Part shown: in pieces, positions 44,771 through 54,317 of the stretch
How positions within the stretch are numbered: the stretch's first letter is position 1
How the letters are laid out: every line of letters starts with the position of its first letter
Assembly (NCBI GenBank): GCA_024397995.1
Contig: CP073746.1
Span: 3,408,001 to 3,472,000, forward strand
Reading direction: 5' to 3'
Source of the DNA: a bacterium SCSIO 12827
Lineage (GTDB): Bacteria; Pseudomonadota; Alphaproteobacteria; Rhodospirillales; Casp-alpha2
Length of the DNA stretch: 64,000 bases
The notes under the pieces: model-generated
The model's input: only the letters and a program-made list of their open reading frames with translations
The model's database searches: none
What the model was told of the DNA's origin: nothing
Made by a program: the position numbers and the translations under genes

Positions 44771-46045
44771 CTAGCGCTTGATCGCCCGCCAACCAATGTC
44801 GCGGCGGCAGAAGCCTTCGGGCCAGTCGATCAAGTCGACCGCCTCATAGGCCCGGGCCCGGGCTTCGGTCACATCCTTGCCGATGGCCGTGACCCCCAGC
44901 ACGCGGCCACCGTTGGCGAGGACCGTTCCGCCCGCGCCCGCCGCCGTGCCGGCATGGAATACGACCACGCCCTCGACCGTGCCGGCGGCATCCAGACCCT
45001 TGATTTCGGTGCCTTTTTTATACTTTCCCGGATACCCCTTGGCGGCCATGACAACGGTCATGGCGACATCGTCCCGCCATTGCAGCTTGGTCTTGGCCAG
45101 CCGTCCCTCGGCACAGGCCAGGAGAACCTCCAGCACGTCGGATTTGAGACGCATCATCATGACCTGGCATTCCGGGTCGCCGAATCGGGTGTTGTATTCG
45201 ATCAGCTTGGGCCCGGCGTCGTCGATCATCAGCCCGGCGTAAAGCACGCCCTTGAAGGGCCGACCCTCGGCCGCCATGCCCTTGATTGTCGGCTCGATGA
45301 TTTCCGCCATGACCCGGTCGACCATGGCCTGGTCGATGACGGGGGCCGGGGAATAGGCGCCCATGCCGCCCGTGTTGGGCCCTTCGTCGCCGTCGTGGGC
45401 GCGCTTGTGGTCCTGGGCGCCGACCATGGGCAGCGCCGTTTCGCCGTCAACCAAGGCGAAGAAGCTGGCTTCCTCGCCTTCCAGGAATTCCTCGACCACG
45501 ATTTCCGTGCCCGCGTTGCCGAAGGCTTCCTCGATCATGATCTGGTCGACCGCCGCATAGGCCTCGTTCACATTGCGGCAGATGATGACCCCTTTGCCGG
45601 CGGCCAAGCCGTCGGCCTTGACCACGATGGGGGCACCATGGGTGCGGATGTATTCCTTGGCCGCGTCCGGCTCGTCAAAGCGGTCGTAATCGGCGGTCGG
45701 GATGCCGTATTTGGCGCAAAGGTCCTTGGTGAAAGCCTTGGAGCCTTCCAATTCCGCCCCCGCCGCCGTCGGTCCGAAGGATTTGACCCCCAGCGCATCC
45801 AGTTTATCGACCAGGCCCGCCACCAGGGGGGCTTCCGGCCCGACCACGACGAAGTCGATGGCGTTGTCCTTGACGAATCCGATGATGCCGCCCAGGTCCT
45901 CGGCCTCGATATCAAGGTTACGCGCAAGAGCGGCCGTGCCCGCGTTACCCGGAGCACAGAACAGTTCGCTGCATTTGGGGGATTTGGCGATGGCCCAGCA
46001 AAGGGAATGTTCCCGCCCGCCCGAGCCGACCACAAGTACCTTCAT
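44771..46045 (-). CDS. purD: Phosphoribosylamine-glycine ligase
   Basis: PurD joins glycine to phosphoribosylamine, the second step of purine synthesis. The 424-residue ATP-grasp protein starts [15 protein letters not shown] and shows [32 protein letters not shown] and [11 protein letters not shown], the metal-binding end of the fold. ATG 46045 fits; upstream in-frame codons have no family similarity. It is divergent from xseA across about 100 bases. The pair purD-xseA is common in proteobacteria. Confidence 0.96.
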   Translation of the reverse strand: MKVLVVGSGGREHSLCWAIAKSPKCSELFCAPGNAGTAALARNLDIEAEDLGGIIGFVKDNAIDFVVVGPEAPLVAGLVDKLDALGVKSFGPTAAGAELEGSKAFTKDLCAKYGIPTADYDRFDEPDAAKEYIRTHGAPIVVKADGLAAGKGVIICRNVNEAYAAVDQIMIEEAFGNAGTEIVVEEFLEGEEASFFALVDGETALPMVGAQDHKRAHDGDEGPNTGGMGAYSPAPVIDQAMVDRVMAEIIEPTIKGMAAEGRPFKGVLYAGLMIDDAGPKLIEYNTRFGDPECQVMMMRLKSDVLEVLLACAEGRLAKTKLQWRDDVAMTVVMAAKGYPGKYKKGTEIKGLDAAGTVEGVVVFHAGTAAGAGGTVLANGGRVLGVTAIGKDVTEARARAYEAVDLIDWPEGFCRRDIGWRAIKR

Positions 46046-46146
46046 CCTGTCCCAATCCCTCCCGATTCCGGCGGTTTGATCGGCAGACGCGCTTGGCATC
46101 CTCCGGCCGTATTGTGTCCGTTCACTGGGCCTTGCATACTGCGCCC

Positions 46147-47631
46147 ATGAGCGACAATTCCAGCGGCACCGCGCAGAGTCAACCCGGCGAAACCGAGACC
46201 AGCCACAACCTGCCGGTCTTTACCGTTTCCGAGATTTCCCAGGCCGTGAAACACACGGTCGAGGAGACCTTTCAATGGGTGCGAATCCGGGGCGAAATAT
46301 CGGGTTTCAAGCGCGCCGCTTCGGGCCATCTGTATTTCACATTGAAGGATGCGGACGCGGTTATCGACGGCGTGTGCTGGCGCGGCACCGCCGGGCGCCT
46401 ATCCATTAAACCCGAAGACGGGATGGAGATCGTCGCCACCGGGCGGCTGACCACCTACCCCGGGCGCTCAAAATACCAGGTCGTCGTCGACCACATGGAA
46501 CTGGCCGGCGAAGGGGCGCTTCTGAAGCTGCTGGAGGATCGCCGCCGCAAGCTTGAGGCCGAAGGCCTGTTCGCGGCCGAGCGCAAGCGCGACATCCCCT
46601 ATCTGCCCGATGTGATCGGCGTCGTCACCTCGCCCACGGGGGCCGTGGTCCGCGACATCCTGCACCGCCTGGCCGACCGTTTTCCCGTCCATGTCTTGGT
46701 TTGGCCCGTGCTGGTCCAGGGCGAGGACGCGGCCGCCCAGGTCGCCGCTGCCGTGCGCGGATTCGGCGCGATCGAGGCGGGCGGCCCCGTACCGCGCCCG
46801 GATGTGGTCATTGTCGCCCGCGGCGGCGGCAGCCTGGAGGATTTGTGGGCGTTCAACGAGGAAGAGGTCGTGCGCGCCATCGCCGACTGCCCGATCCCCG
46901 TGATTTCCGCCGTCGGTCACGAAACGGACACCACCCTGGCCGATTTCGCCGCCGACCGGCGGGCGCCGACACCCACCGCGGCGGCGGAAATGGCCGTGCC
47001 CGTGCGCCTGGACCTGCTGGCGCAGGTTCTGGAGGATGGACAGCGCATCGCCAGCGCCGTATCCCGGCGGCTCGCCGATCATCGCCGCAATCTGGACGCC
47101 ACGGCCCGGGCCCTGCCCAATCCGGCGCGCATGCTGCAGGAACAGGCGCAGCGGCTCGACGATTGGACCGACCGCCTGGGCCATTCGCTCGGCAGCGGGC
47201 TGGAGCGCCGCCGCGCGCGCCTTGCCAATGCCGCCGCCGGGCTGACCCGGCCCGACAAGATCATCCAGATGGAGGTCGGCCGCCTTGCCTCGGAAGTGCG
47301 CGCCCTGAAAACCGCCGGAAAATCCGCCATGGACCGGGCGCGGGGCCGCCTGAGCCAGGCCTCGGCCCTGTTAGAAAGCTATTCCTACCAGCGCGTCCTC
47401 GACCGCGGGTTCGCCCTGGTCACCGATCCGGCGGGCGCCCCCGTGACCTCGGCCAAAACGCTCAAGACCGGCGACCGGCTGGACCTAAGGCTTCGCGACG
47501 GGACACGCCCGGTGGTCGTTTCCGGCGGCGCGGCCTCGGCCAAGACGGCAACGTCCGCACCGGGCAAGGATACTCCCGCGAAACCCGAAACCAACAAGCC
47601 CGGCGACGACCGGCAGGGGCGGCTTCTGTGA
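46147..47631 (+). CDS. xseA: Exodeoxyribonuclease VII large subunit
   Basis: XseA with XseB degrades single-stranded DNA. The 494-residue protein has the N-terminal OB-fold ([28 protein letters not shown]), the [19 protein letters not shown] and [14 protein letters not shown] motifs of the catalytic domain, and a coiled C-terminal part. A Lys/Pro-rich tail follows. ATG 46147 is chosen; codons upstream lack similarity. Its TGA overlaps the GTG start of the next gene by four bases. No xseB gene is in the window. Confidence 0.95.
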   Translation: MSDNSSGTAQSQPGETETSHNLPVFTVSEISQAVKHTVEETFQWVRIRGEISGFKRAASGHLYFTLKDADAVIDGVCWRGTAGRLSIKPEDGMEIVATGRLTTYPGRSKYQVVVDHMELAGEGALLKLLEDRRRKLEAEGLFAAERKRDIPYLPDVIGVVTSPTGAVVRDILHRLADRFPVHVLVWPVLVQGEDAAAQVAAAVRGFGAIEAGGPVPRPDVVIVARGGGSLEDLWAFNEEEVVRAIADCPIPVISAVGHETDTTLADFAADRRAPTPTAAAEMAVPVRLDLLAQVLEDGQRIASAVSRRLADHRRNLDATARALPNPARMLQEQAQRLDDWTDRLGHSLGSGLERRRARLANAAAGLTRPDKIIQMEVGRLASEVRALKTAGKSAMDRARGRLSQASALLESYSYQRVLDRGFALVTDPAGAPVTSAKTLKTGDRLDLRLRDGTRPVVVSGGAASAKTATSAPGKDTPAKPETNKPGDDRQGRLL

Positions 47632-48458
47632 CATTCCTTTTTCGCATTTTCCTGGTCGCGGCGGCCCTCGTCGCGGCGGGGGCTTATCCGGCCGGCGCGC
47701 TGGAAATTTCCGGCTCATTCGTCCAAGGCGGCCTGGCCACCGGTAAGGTTGAGCCGGGGACCAAACTGACGCTCGACGGACAACCCGTGGCGGTGGCGCC
47801 CAACGGCAGCTTCATCATCGGCTTCGGACGCAAGGCCAAGGCGAAGATGGTGCTGCGGGCGGAACCGCCGGAGGGCCAGTTGGAAGAGCGGGAGCTTGTC
47901 ATCGAAAAGAGCAAATACAAGGTTCAGCGCATCGACGGCCTGCCGCAACGCAAGGTCAGCCCGACCAAACCGGAAGACCTCGCGCGCATCAAGAACGACC
48001 AGATCCAAATCGCCGAGGTCCGCAAGCGGACGACGCTCAAGACCTTTTTCGACACGGGCTTCATGTGGCCGGTCGAAGGCCGCATTTCCGGCGTCTACGG
48101 CAGTCAGCGCATCCTTAACGGCAAACCGCGCAGCCCGCATAACGGCGTTGACGTCGCCGCCCCCCGCGGCACCCCGGTCAAGACCATGGGCGACGGCATC
48201 GTCGCCCTGGTGAACCAGGACATGTTCTTTACGGGCAAGACGGTGATGATCGACCACGGCCTGGGCCTGACGTCGGTCTACATCCATATGGACAAGACCA
48301 CCGTGAACGAAGGCGACTTCGTCACCAAGGGCACGCAGATCGGCACCGTGGGTGCGACCGGCCGGGCCACCGGCCCGCATCTTCATTGGGGCGTCAGTTG
48401 GTTCAAGACCCACCTGGACCCGGCGTTGCTGGTCGGGCCGCAGCAAACCGGAAAATAA
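47628..48458 (+). CDS. M23-family metallopeptidase with signal peptide
   Basis: A GTG at 47628 overlapping the xseA stop (GTGA) starts a 276-residue protein with a signal peptide (FLFRIFLVAAALVAAGAYPAGA). The N-terminal half is a beta-rich domain; the C-terminal M23 domain has HNGVDVAAPRGTPV and GPHLHWGVSW, with both zinc motifs. It is the second M23 peptidase here and has no coiled-coil of the EnvC/NlpD type, so it is probably a peptidoglycan hydrolase or hydrolase regulator. Translational coupling to xseA is unusual for its role. Confidence 0.88.
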   Translation: MTFLFRIFLVAAALVAAGAYPAGALEISGSFVQGGLATGKVEPGTKLTLDGQPVAVAPNGSFIIGFGRKAKAKMVLRAEPPEGQLEERELVIEKSKYKVQRIDGLPQRKVSPTKPEDLARIKNDQIQIAEVRKRTTLKTFFDTGFMWPVEGRISGVYGSQRILNGKPRSPHNGVDVAAPRGTPVKTMGDGIVALVNQDMFFTGKTVMIDHGLGLTSVYIHMDKTTVNEGDFVTKGTQIGTVGATGRATGPHLHWGVSWFKTHLDPALLVGPQQTGK

Positions 48459-48467
48459 CCGGCTGCC

Positions 48468-49373
48468 CTATTCCCCGCCGTTGGGCCAGCGGTTGTGCAG
48501 CCACAACCATTGTTCCGGCGTGTCACGCACCCATTGTTCAACCTGGTTGTTGATCTGCGTCATCGCGGCAAGGACATCGGCCTTGTGGTCGCCGGTCTTC
48601 TCAAACCGGACTGGCGGCAGGGCCGTCATCTTGAAGGTCGCCCCCTTGACCCGCGTCACCCTAGCCGCCACTACGGGGCAATTGTGGCGCAGCGCCAATT
48701 CGGCCAATGCCGGGGCGGTCATGGCCGGGCGGCCGAAGAACGGCACGGCGATGCCGTCGTTCATTTTCTGATCGACCAGCATGGCCAGATGGCTGCCGGA
48801 GCGGAAGGCGTTGAGAAGCTGGCGCACGCCCTGTGGCCCCTTGGGGATCAAGGCCCCTTCGACGGCGGCGCGGCCATTGCGGTACAGCCATTCGACCAGG
48901 CGGTTGTTGGCCTCGCGGTAGACGCGGTCGAGCGGCAAACCCCGCTGTGTCGCGCCCAATGCCAGAATTTCCCAATTGCCGATATGGGCGGAATAGAAAA
49001 TGCCCGCCTCATTATCGTCACGCAACTGGTCCACGTACTCGCCGCCTTCGACGATCACCCGGCCGTTTCCGGCGTAGACGTCTATTTCCTGCAAATGGGG
49101 AAACTCGGCGGCGAGCCGGCCCAGGTTGTCCCACATGCCGTGGACGATGCGCTCAACTTCGGCATCCGGCATCTCGGGAAACACGGCGCGCAGGTTTTTG
49201 CGCGCCCGATCCGACAGGCGCAAACGCGGCCCGATGGTGCGCGCCAGGAGCCCCCCCAGCCCCGACGCCCAGTCAAGCGGCAACATGCGGAAGAACATAT
49301 AGACGGTGAACGCCGCCGCCGCCTGGACGGGGTGAATCACGTATTTGTTCAGCGGGGCCGGCGCATGAGCCAT
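48468..49373 (-). CDS. lpxL: Lipid A late acyltransferase (LpxL/HtrB family)
   Basis: The 301-residue protein has an N-terminal hydrophobic helix, the HX4(D/E) active-site motif HIGNWE near residue 130, and the family segments KNLRAVFP, RRxNN-like REANNRLVEW and MLVDQKMNDG. These enzymes add a secondary acyl chain to Kdo2-lipid IVA. It is the last gene of the msbA-DUF374-waaA-lpxK-lpxL minus-strand block and starts 16 bases after lpxK, consistent with lipid A assembly. LpxM or LpxP would be alternatives; substrate chain length cannot be read. Confidence 0.88.
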   Translation of the reverse strand: MAHAPAPLNKYVIHPVQAAAAFTVYMFFRMLPLDWASGLGGLLARTIGPRLRLSDRARKNLRAVFPEMPDAEVERIVHGMWDNLGRLAAEFPHLQEIDVYAGNGRVIVEGGEYVDQLRDDNEAGIFYSAHIGNWEILALGATQRGLPLDRVYREANNRLVEWLYRNGRAAVEGALIPKGPQGVRQLLNAFRSGSHLAMLVDQKMNDGIAVPFFGRPAMTAPALAELALRHNCPVVAARVTRVKGATFKMTALPPVRFEKTGDHKADVLAAMTQINNQVEQWVRDTPEQWLWLHNRWPNGGE

Positions 49374-49389
49374 GGAATCGGCAGCCTGA

Positions 49390-50373
49390 CTACGGTTTGA
49401 CGGTTTGCAGCAATTGGTCGAGGGCCGCTTCGTCGTCCCATTGCAGGGTGATTGTCAAGACTTCAATGCCCGCGCGGTCGCCGGCGGGGATGCGTTGGAC
49501 GTCCTTTTCCGTGGTTATCAAAACCCCTTTCAGGGCCTCCGCACGGCGTTTCAAGGCAGCCAGATCGGCGGAGTTGAAGGGGTGATGGTCTGGAAAGGCT
49601 TTCGTTCCCGCAAGGCGGCAGCCGTGATCGCGCAGGGTCTGAAAGAATTTTTCCGGATGCCCGATCCCCGCGAAGGCAACACCCAGGGTTTCTGAAATTT
49701 TCTTAACCTCAGGTCCGGGCACGATCCGGGCTGTCAACACGGGTAGGTTTTCCGGGCCGAAGCGGCGCACCGCATCGGCCACGCCCCAAATATCATCGCC
49801 GATCACAACCAACGCATCCGCCCGCGCGAGCCCCGCCCGCAGGGTTTCGCGAAGCGGCCCGGCCGGGATCAGAAAGCCATTGCCGAAACCATAACGGCCA
49901 TCAACGACAACGATGGACAAATCCTTGGCAAGCGACGGATCCTGGAAGCCGTCATCCAGTACCAGGGTCCCGGCTCCGGCGTCCACGGCGGCGCGGGCCG
50001 CCTGGGCCCGGTCACCGCCGACCCAGACCGGCGCGGCCCTGGCGATCATCAGGGGCTCGTCCCCGACCTTGTCCGCCGTATCCATATCCGGGTCCACGGG
50101 TCGAGGGGCCGTGCCGACCGTGCCGCCGTAACCGCGGCTGATCACATGAGGCTGCTGTCCGATATTCGCCAAGCGGCGCGCGATATCGATCACCACCGGC
50201 GTCTTTCCCGCCCCGCCGGCCGTCAGATTACCGACGCAGACCACGGGCGCACCAGCACCGACCACCTTCTTGCGCTGGCGCAATGCCGTCGCGGCGCCGT
50301 AGATCAGACCGAACGGCGACAACAAGGCCCCCAGGGCCGACGCCTCGCCATACCAAAAATCCGGAGCTTTCAT
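49390..50373 (-). CDS. lpxK: Tetraacyldisaccharide 4'-kinase
   Basis: LpxK phosphorylates lipid A disaccharide at the 4' position in the inner membrane. The 327-residue protein has an N-terminal amphipathic helix, Walker A CVGNLTAGGAGKTPV near residue 40, and ISRGYGG. ATG 50373 lies at MKAPDFWYG, the family start. The upstream WaaA frame runs 146 bases into this gene because of a seven-G run at 50375-50381; with one more G the WaaA stop would overlap this ATG. LpxK itself reads normally throughout. Confidence 0.95.
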   Translation of the reverse strand: MKAPDFWYGEASALGALLSPFGLIYGAATALRQRKKVVGAGAPVVCVGNLTAGGAGKTPVVIDIARRLANIGQQPHVISRGYGGTVGTAPRPVDPDMDTADKVGDEPLMIARAAPVWVGGDRAQAARAAVDAGAGTLVLDDGFQDPSLAKDLSIVVVDGRYGFGNGFLIPAGPLRETLRAGLARADALVVIGDDIWGVADAVRRFGPENLPVLTARIVPGPEVKKISETLGVAFAGIGHPEKFFQTLRDHGCRLAGTKAFPDHHPFNSADLAALKRRAEALKGVLITTEKDVQRIPAGDRAGIEVLTITLQWDDEAALDQLLQTVKP

Positions 50374-51652
50374 GCCCCCCCTTTGCACCGTCCAGACGCT
50401 GAAGATAGGGCGTGAGTTCCGCCATAAGCCGATCAATCACCCCGGCTTCCGCCTGGGCGAATATGCGGGCGCGAGCGGCAAAGGCCTCGGCCTCACCGGC
50501 ATCGTCCAGCAGACGGCCCACGGCAGCACTCAAGCCCGCCCCGTCGGCGACGGGCAGGGAGGCACCGGCCGCCGCCATTCGGGCCCCCATGTCGGCGAAG
50601 TTTGTCATGCGCGGACCGTGCAGCACGGCGCAGCCGAGGCGCGCCGGCTCCAACAAATTCTGTCCGCCCTCTGCGGACAACGACTTGCCCATGAACACGA
50701 CGGTAGCCAGAGTAAAGAACAGGCCCAGTTCGCCCATGGTATCGGCGATATAGACGTCCGTGCCAGTGTCGGGCAGTGTCCCCGCAGCCCGGCGCTTAAC
50801 CCTGGCGCCCTGCGCGGTGAGCTGGGCCGCGATCTCGGCCCCCCGGTTCGGGTGGCGCGGCACGATGATGGTCAACAGCCCCGGATGGGTGGCCGCTTGG
50901 TCCTGATGGACCCGCCAGGCGATGTCTTCCTCGCCCGCCCAGGTGCTGGCCGCGAGCCACAGGGGACGGCCCGCCGTGGCGGCGCGCATATCCGCCAATC
51001 GCGCCGCATCTGCGGGCAGCGGGTCGGCCGCGAACTTCAGGTTCCCCACACTGCGCGCACCCGGTGCACCCAGGGCCCGCAAGCGCTCGGCATCGCCTTC
51101 CGTCTGGCCTAGGCAAAGCGCGAAGCCGCCGAGCAGCCCGGCGATGAATTTGGGGGCGCGGGACCAGCCCTTGAAGGAACGTGGTGAAATGCGCCCGTTG
51201 ACCAGAACCAGCGGATTGCCCCGTACAGCCGTTTCCGAAATCAGGTTGGGCCAGAATTCCGATTCCGCCCAAAGGGTCAGGTTCGGCCGCCAATGATCGA
51301 GAAACCGGCGAACGTAAGCCATGCGGTCGACCGGCACATACTGATGAACCGCCCCCTTGGGCAGACGGTCGGCCAGCATACGGGCCGAGGTCACCGTCCC
51401 CGTGGTGACCAGGATGTTGGCGGCAGGCACTGCCGTCTTCAGACGGGCGATCAGGGTCAGCAGCGACATCGCCTCGCCCACGCTGGCGCCGTGCAGCCAG
51501 ATCAATGGACCGTCGGGGCGCGCCAGGGCAGCCCGCCCCAGCCGTTCATTGAAGCGGTGGGGATCTTCCTTTCCAGCCTTGATCCGCCGGCCCAGGTAGA
51601 TATGGATCACGGGCGCGCCCAGGGTCGTCAGGAAACGATAGAGGCCGAGCAT
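50228..51652 (-). CDS. waaA: 3-deoxy-D-manno-octulosonic acid transferase
   Basis: WaaA adds Kdo to lipid IVA in the inner membrane. The protein has an N-terminal anchor, LIWLHGASVGEAMS, LWAESEFWPNL, VLVNGRIS and GGQNLLEPARLGCAVLHGP, all family features. As written it is 474 residues, about 50 more than usual: the true end is likely near LTPYLQRLDGAKGG. After that, a seven-G run (C7 at 50375-50381 on the plus strand) carries the frame into lpxK. One more G would end the protein with a TGA overlapping the lpxK ATG. ATG 51652 (one base overlap with the DUF374 stop) is chosen over the GTG at 51655. Confidence 0.9.
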   Translation of the reverse strand: MLGLYRFLTTLGAPVIHIYLGRRIKAGKEDPHRFNERLGRAALARPDGPLIWLHGASVGEAMSLLTLIARLKTAVPAANILVTTGTVTSARMLADRLPKGAVHQYVPVDRMAYVRRFLDHWRPNLTLWAESEFWPNLISETAVRGNPLVLVNGRISPRSFKGWSRAPKFIAGLLGGFALCLGQTEGDAERLRALGAPGARSVGNLKFAADPLPADAARLADMRAATAGRPLWLAASTWAGEEDIAWRVHQDQAATHPGLLTIIVPRHPNRGAEIAAQLTAQGARVKRRAAGTLPDTGTDVYIADTMGELGLFFTLATVVFMGKSLSAEGGQNLLEPARLGCAVLHGPRMTNFADMGARMAAAGASLPVADGAGLSAAVGRLLDDAGEAEAFAARARIFAQAEAGVIDRLMAELTPYLQRLDGAKGGHESSGFLVWRGVGPGGLVVAVRSDLRRRDGIAPAQEGGRCWCARGLRR

Positions 51653-52356
51653 CACGGGGTCTCCTCGGCCATGGCGGGTTCGACCGGCACACGCCCGGTC
51701 AGACGGTCGGCTTCGGCAGTGATGGCGTTGAGCGCGTCTTCGACCCGCGTTCGGGCCATGTTCATTTGCTCGGCATCGGCGTCGCGGGCAACCTCGATGG
51801 GATCGCCCCAGACGATCACCCCCCGCCCGAATGGCCAGGCGACCAGGAATCGGTCCCAGCTTTGCAGCACCTTGCCCCGCGCCGCACCAAAGGTCGCCGG
51901 GATGATCGGCGCACCCGACAGCCGGGCCAGGGCCACGGCGCCGTCGGTGGCCCGCATGCGGGGGCCGCGTGGACCGTCCGGCGTGATACCGACACAGTCG
52001 CCTGCCTTCAATGCCTTGACCATGGCCCGCAGCGCCTGGGCGCCGCCTTTTGATGACGACCCCGCCACGGTTTTGATGCCGAAATGGCCCACCGTGCGGG
52101 CGATGATCTGACCGTCGCGGTGTTGGGAAATCAGCATGTGGATCGTCTTATCGCGGGGCCAGCAGTGAGGCATCATCAGAAGGCGGCCGTGCCAGAAACA
52201 CAGAATGAACGGCGTGCCCGCCGCCCAATGGGCGCGGGCGGCATCACCGCCGATGACCTGCCAGCGGCCCGTGGCATGAACTAGGCGGATATAGAGCGAG
52301 CCCAGCCAGCACAACGCCCGGCGCAATCCGTCGCTTTTCAGGATTCGTTTCAACAT
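51652..52356 (-). CDS. DUF374 lysophospholipid acyltransferase-like protein
   Basis: The 234-residue protein has an N-terminal hydrophobic segment, the FWHGRLLMMP acyltransferase-like His, SQHRDGQIIARTVGHFGI, and DCVGITPDGPRGPRM, which mark the DUF374 family. Members usually sit in Kdo/lipid A operons of alphaproteobacteria and may acylate a lipid A precursor; this is not proven. It lies between msbA (24 bases) and waaA (overlap of one base), supporting an LPS role. Confidence 0.88.
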   Translation of the reverse strand: MLKRILKSDGLRRALCWLGSLYIRLVHATGRWQVIGGDAARAHWAAGTPFILCFWHGRLLMMPHCWPRDKTIHMLISQHRDGQIIARTVGHFGIKTVAGSSSKGGAQALRAMVKALKAGDCVGITPDGPRGPRMRATDGAVALARLSGAPIIPATFGAARGKVLQSWDRFLVAWPFGRGVIVWGDPIEVARDADAEQMNMARTRVEDALNAITAEADRLTGRVPVEPAMAEETP

Positions 52357-52365
52357 GGCGGGATC

Positions 52366-52381
52366 ACCGGCCCGGGCCGGT
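52366..52381. repeat. 16-base palindrome between msbA and the DUF374 gene
   Basis: ACCGGCCCGGGCCGGT is a perfect palindrome whose last base is the first base of the msbA stop codon on the minus strand. It may form a transcript hairpin between the two genes or simply reflect high GC content. Confidence 0.3.
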
Positions 52382-54201
52382 TACCGTCCCGCCGCCTGGC
52401 GGGCGGCGTCCGGACCGTTCCCCGGGGCATCGCCGGCGAACTGCAATTCGTAGAGATGCTTATAATGGCCGCCGCGCGCCAACAGTTCCGCGTGGCTGCC
52501 CTGTTCCGCGACCCGGCCGTCGACGATCACGCAGATCAGGTCGGCGCGAACCACCGTCGACAGGCGGTGGGCGATGACCAGGGTCGTACGGTCGGTCATC
52601 AATGCGTCAAGCGCGGCCTGTACCTGGCGTTCGGATTCCGTATCAAGGGCCGACGTCGCCTCGTCGAGCAGCAAGATCGGCGCGTTCTTCAGCATCGCCC
52701 GGGCAATCGCCAGACGCTGACGCTGGCCGCCGGAAAGCTTGACCCCCTGTTCACCCACCAGGGTGTCATAGCCGTCGGGCAATTCCGCGATGAAGTCGTG
52801 GGCGGCGGCGTTCCTGGCCGCTTCGATAATCTCGTCCTCGCTCGCCCCGGCGCGGCCATAGGCGATATTGGCGCGCACGGTATCGTCGAACAGGGTGACT
52901 TCCTGGCTGACCAGGGCCATGGCGCCGCGCAGGGATGCGAAGGTCAGGCCACGCACATCCTCGCCATCGACCAGCACCGCCCCCTCGGCGACATCGTAGA
53001 ACCGGGGGATCAGGTTGAGGATCGTCGACTTGCCCGCCCCGGACGGCCCGACCAGGGCCACGGTCTTGCCCGCCGGCACGGTCAGGGACAGATCGTTGAG
53101 GGTCACCCGATCCTGGGTATAGGCGAACCCGACATTACGGAACTCGACCGCACCCTTGACCGGTGTCTGCAGGTCACGGGCATCGGGCGTTTCCTGGATC
53201 GCCGGTTCCATGTCGAGCATCTGAAACAGGCGGTCGGCGCCGGCCAGGCCCTGCTGCAAAGCGGCGTTCAGATTGGCCAGCCGCTTCATGGGCTCATAAG
53301 CCAGCAACAGCGCCGTGATGAAGGAAAAGAACGACCCCGCATCCGTATTGCCGTGGATCACCCGGTAGCCGCCGTAGAAGATGACGATGCCGACGGCGAC
53401 ACCGCCCAGGGTTTCCATGATCGGGCTGGAAAGCGCCCGGGTGCGTTCGGCCTTCATGGTCAGATTGAATACGCGTTCGACGATTTCGCTGACGCGGCCG
53501 CGCTCGTAAGCTTCCATGGAGTAGGCCTTGACCACACGGATGCCCTGGATGGTCTGTTCCAGCAGGGTCGTGAACAGGCCCATTTCACGTTGCGTGTTGG
53601 CGGTCACCTTACGCATGCGGCGGCCCAGCTTGACGATGGGCAACAACGCGGCGGGGAAGATGATGAAGGCGATGAGCGCCAACCGCCAGTCCTGGTAGAA
53701 GGTGACGCCGATCAGGCCGATCAAGGTCATCGCGTCCTTGCCGAGCGAGACCCAGGCGTTGGACACCGCCCCCCGCATCTGGTTGATGTCGACCAGAAAG
53801 CGCGAGATCAGCCCGCCCGTGTTGGAATCCTGAAAGAACTTAACATCCATGCGCGACAGCTTGTCGAACAGGCGGTTCTGATTGTCGGTGACGATGCGGA
53901 GCCCCACATAGGCCATCAACGTCGCCTGCCCGTAATTGGCCAGGCCCTTGATGATGAACACGGCAAACACGGCCAAGCCCACGGGCATCAGCATGGATTC
54001 GTCACGATTGACGAAGATATCGTTGACCACCGGTTCCATCAGCCAGGCGCTGGCCGCCGTCGCCGCCGCCATCAGCGCCATGCAGGCCAATGCTGCGAAG
54101 AACCAGCGCGCGTAGCCGCGCATGCTTTCGCGGAACAGCCGGCCGAGCAGGCTTGCCGTGGAGGCGTGGACGGGGGAATGGGTGTCGATGGCGGACGCCA
54201 C
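52381..54201 (-). CDS. msbA: MsbA-type lipid A flippase (ABC transporter)
   Basis: The 606-residue protein is a half-size exporter: about six transmembrane helices in residues 25-340, then the ATPase with Walker A GPSGAGKST, signature LSGGQRQRLAIARA and Walker B ILLLDEATSALD. MsbA flips lipid A across the inner membrane. The start is a GTG at 54201 with AAGGA ten bases upstream. It opens a block with DUF374, waaA, lpxK and lpxL, which supports a lipid A role rather than a drug exporter. Confidence 0.9.
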   Translation of the reverse strand: MASAIDTHSPVHASTASLLGRLFRESMRGYARWFFAALACMALMAAATAASAWLMEPVVNDIFVNRDESMLMPVGLAVFAVFIIKGLANYGQATLMAYVGLRIVTDNQNRLFDKLSRMDVKFFQDSNTGGLISRFLVDINQMRGAVSNAWVSLGKDAMTLIGLIGVTFYQDWRLALIAFIIFPAALLPIVKLGRRMRKVTANTQREMGLFTTLLEQTIQGIRVVKAYSMEAYERGRVSEIVERVFNLTMKAERTRALSSPIMETLGGVAVGIVIFYGGYRVIHGNTDAGSFFSFITALLLAYEPMKRLANLNAALQQGLAGADRLFQMLDMEPAIQETPDARDLQTPVKGAVEFRNVGFAYTQDRVTLNDLSLTVPAGKTVALVGPSGAGKSTILNLIPRFYDVAEGAVLVDGEDVRGLTFASLRGAMALVSQEVTLFDDTVRANIAYGRAGASEDEIIEAARNAAAHDFIAELPDGYDTLVGEQGVKLSGGQRQRLAIARAMLKNAPILLLDEATSALDTESERQVQAALDALMTDRTTLVIAHRLSTVVRADLICVIVDGRVAEQGSHAELLARGGHYKHLYELQFAGDAPGNGPDAARQAAGR

Positions 54202-54317
54202 GGGCCTCGGGTCCTTCCGAAGGTTCCTGGGACAGGGTCGGACCTTTTACCACGTAGCCTTTGAAAGGCCAAGAATCCCGCGTGATTTCAGGGATTTATA
54301 AGACTGTTCTAAAGGCC

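Noticed and set aside
43094..46150. A very long open frame (over 1000 codons) on the plus strand opposite the DUF6352-like, DUF1244 and purD genes.
   Set aside because: It is antisense to well-supported genes and has a His/Gln/Gly-rich composition typical of a shadow frame in GC-rich DNA; no domain is visible.
52456..54264. A 602-codon plus-strand frame opposite msbA.
   Set aside because: Antisense to an ABC exporter with all motifs intact; composition is that of a shadow.
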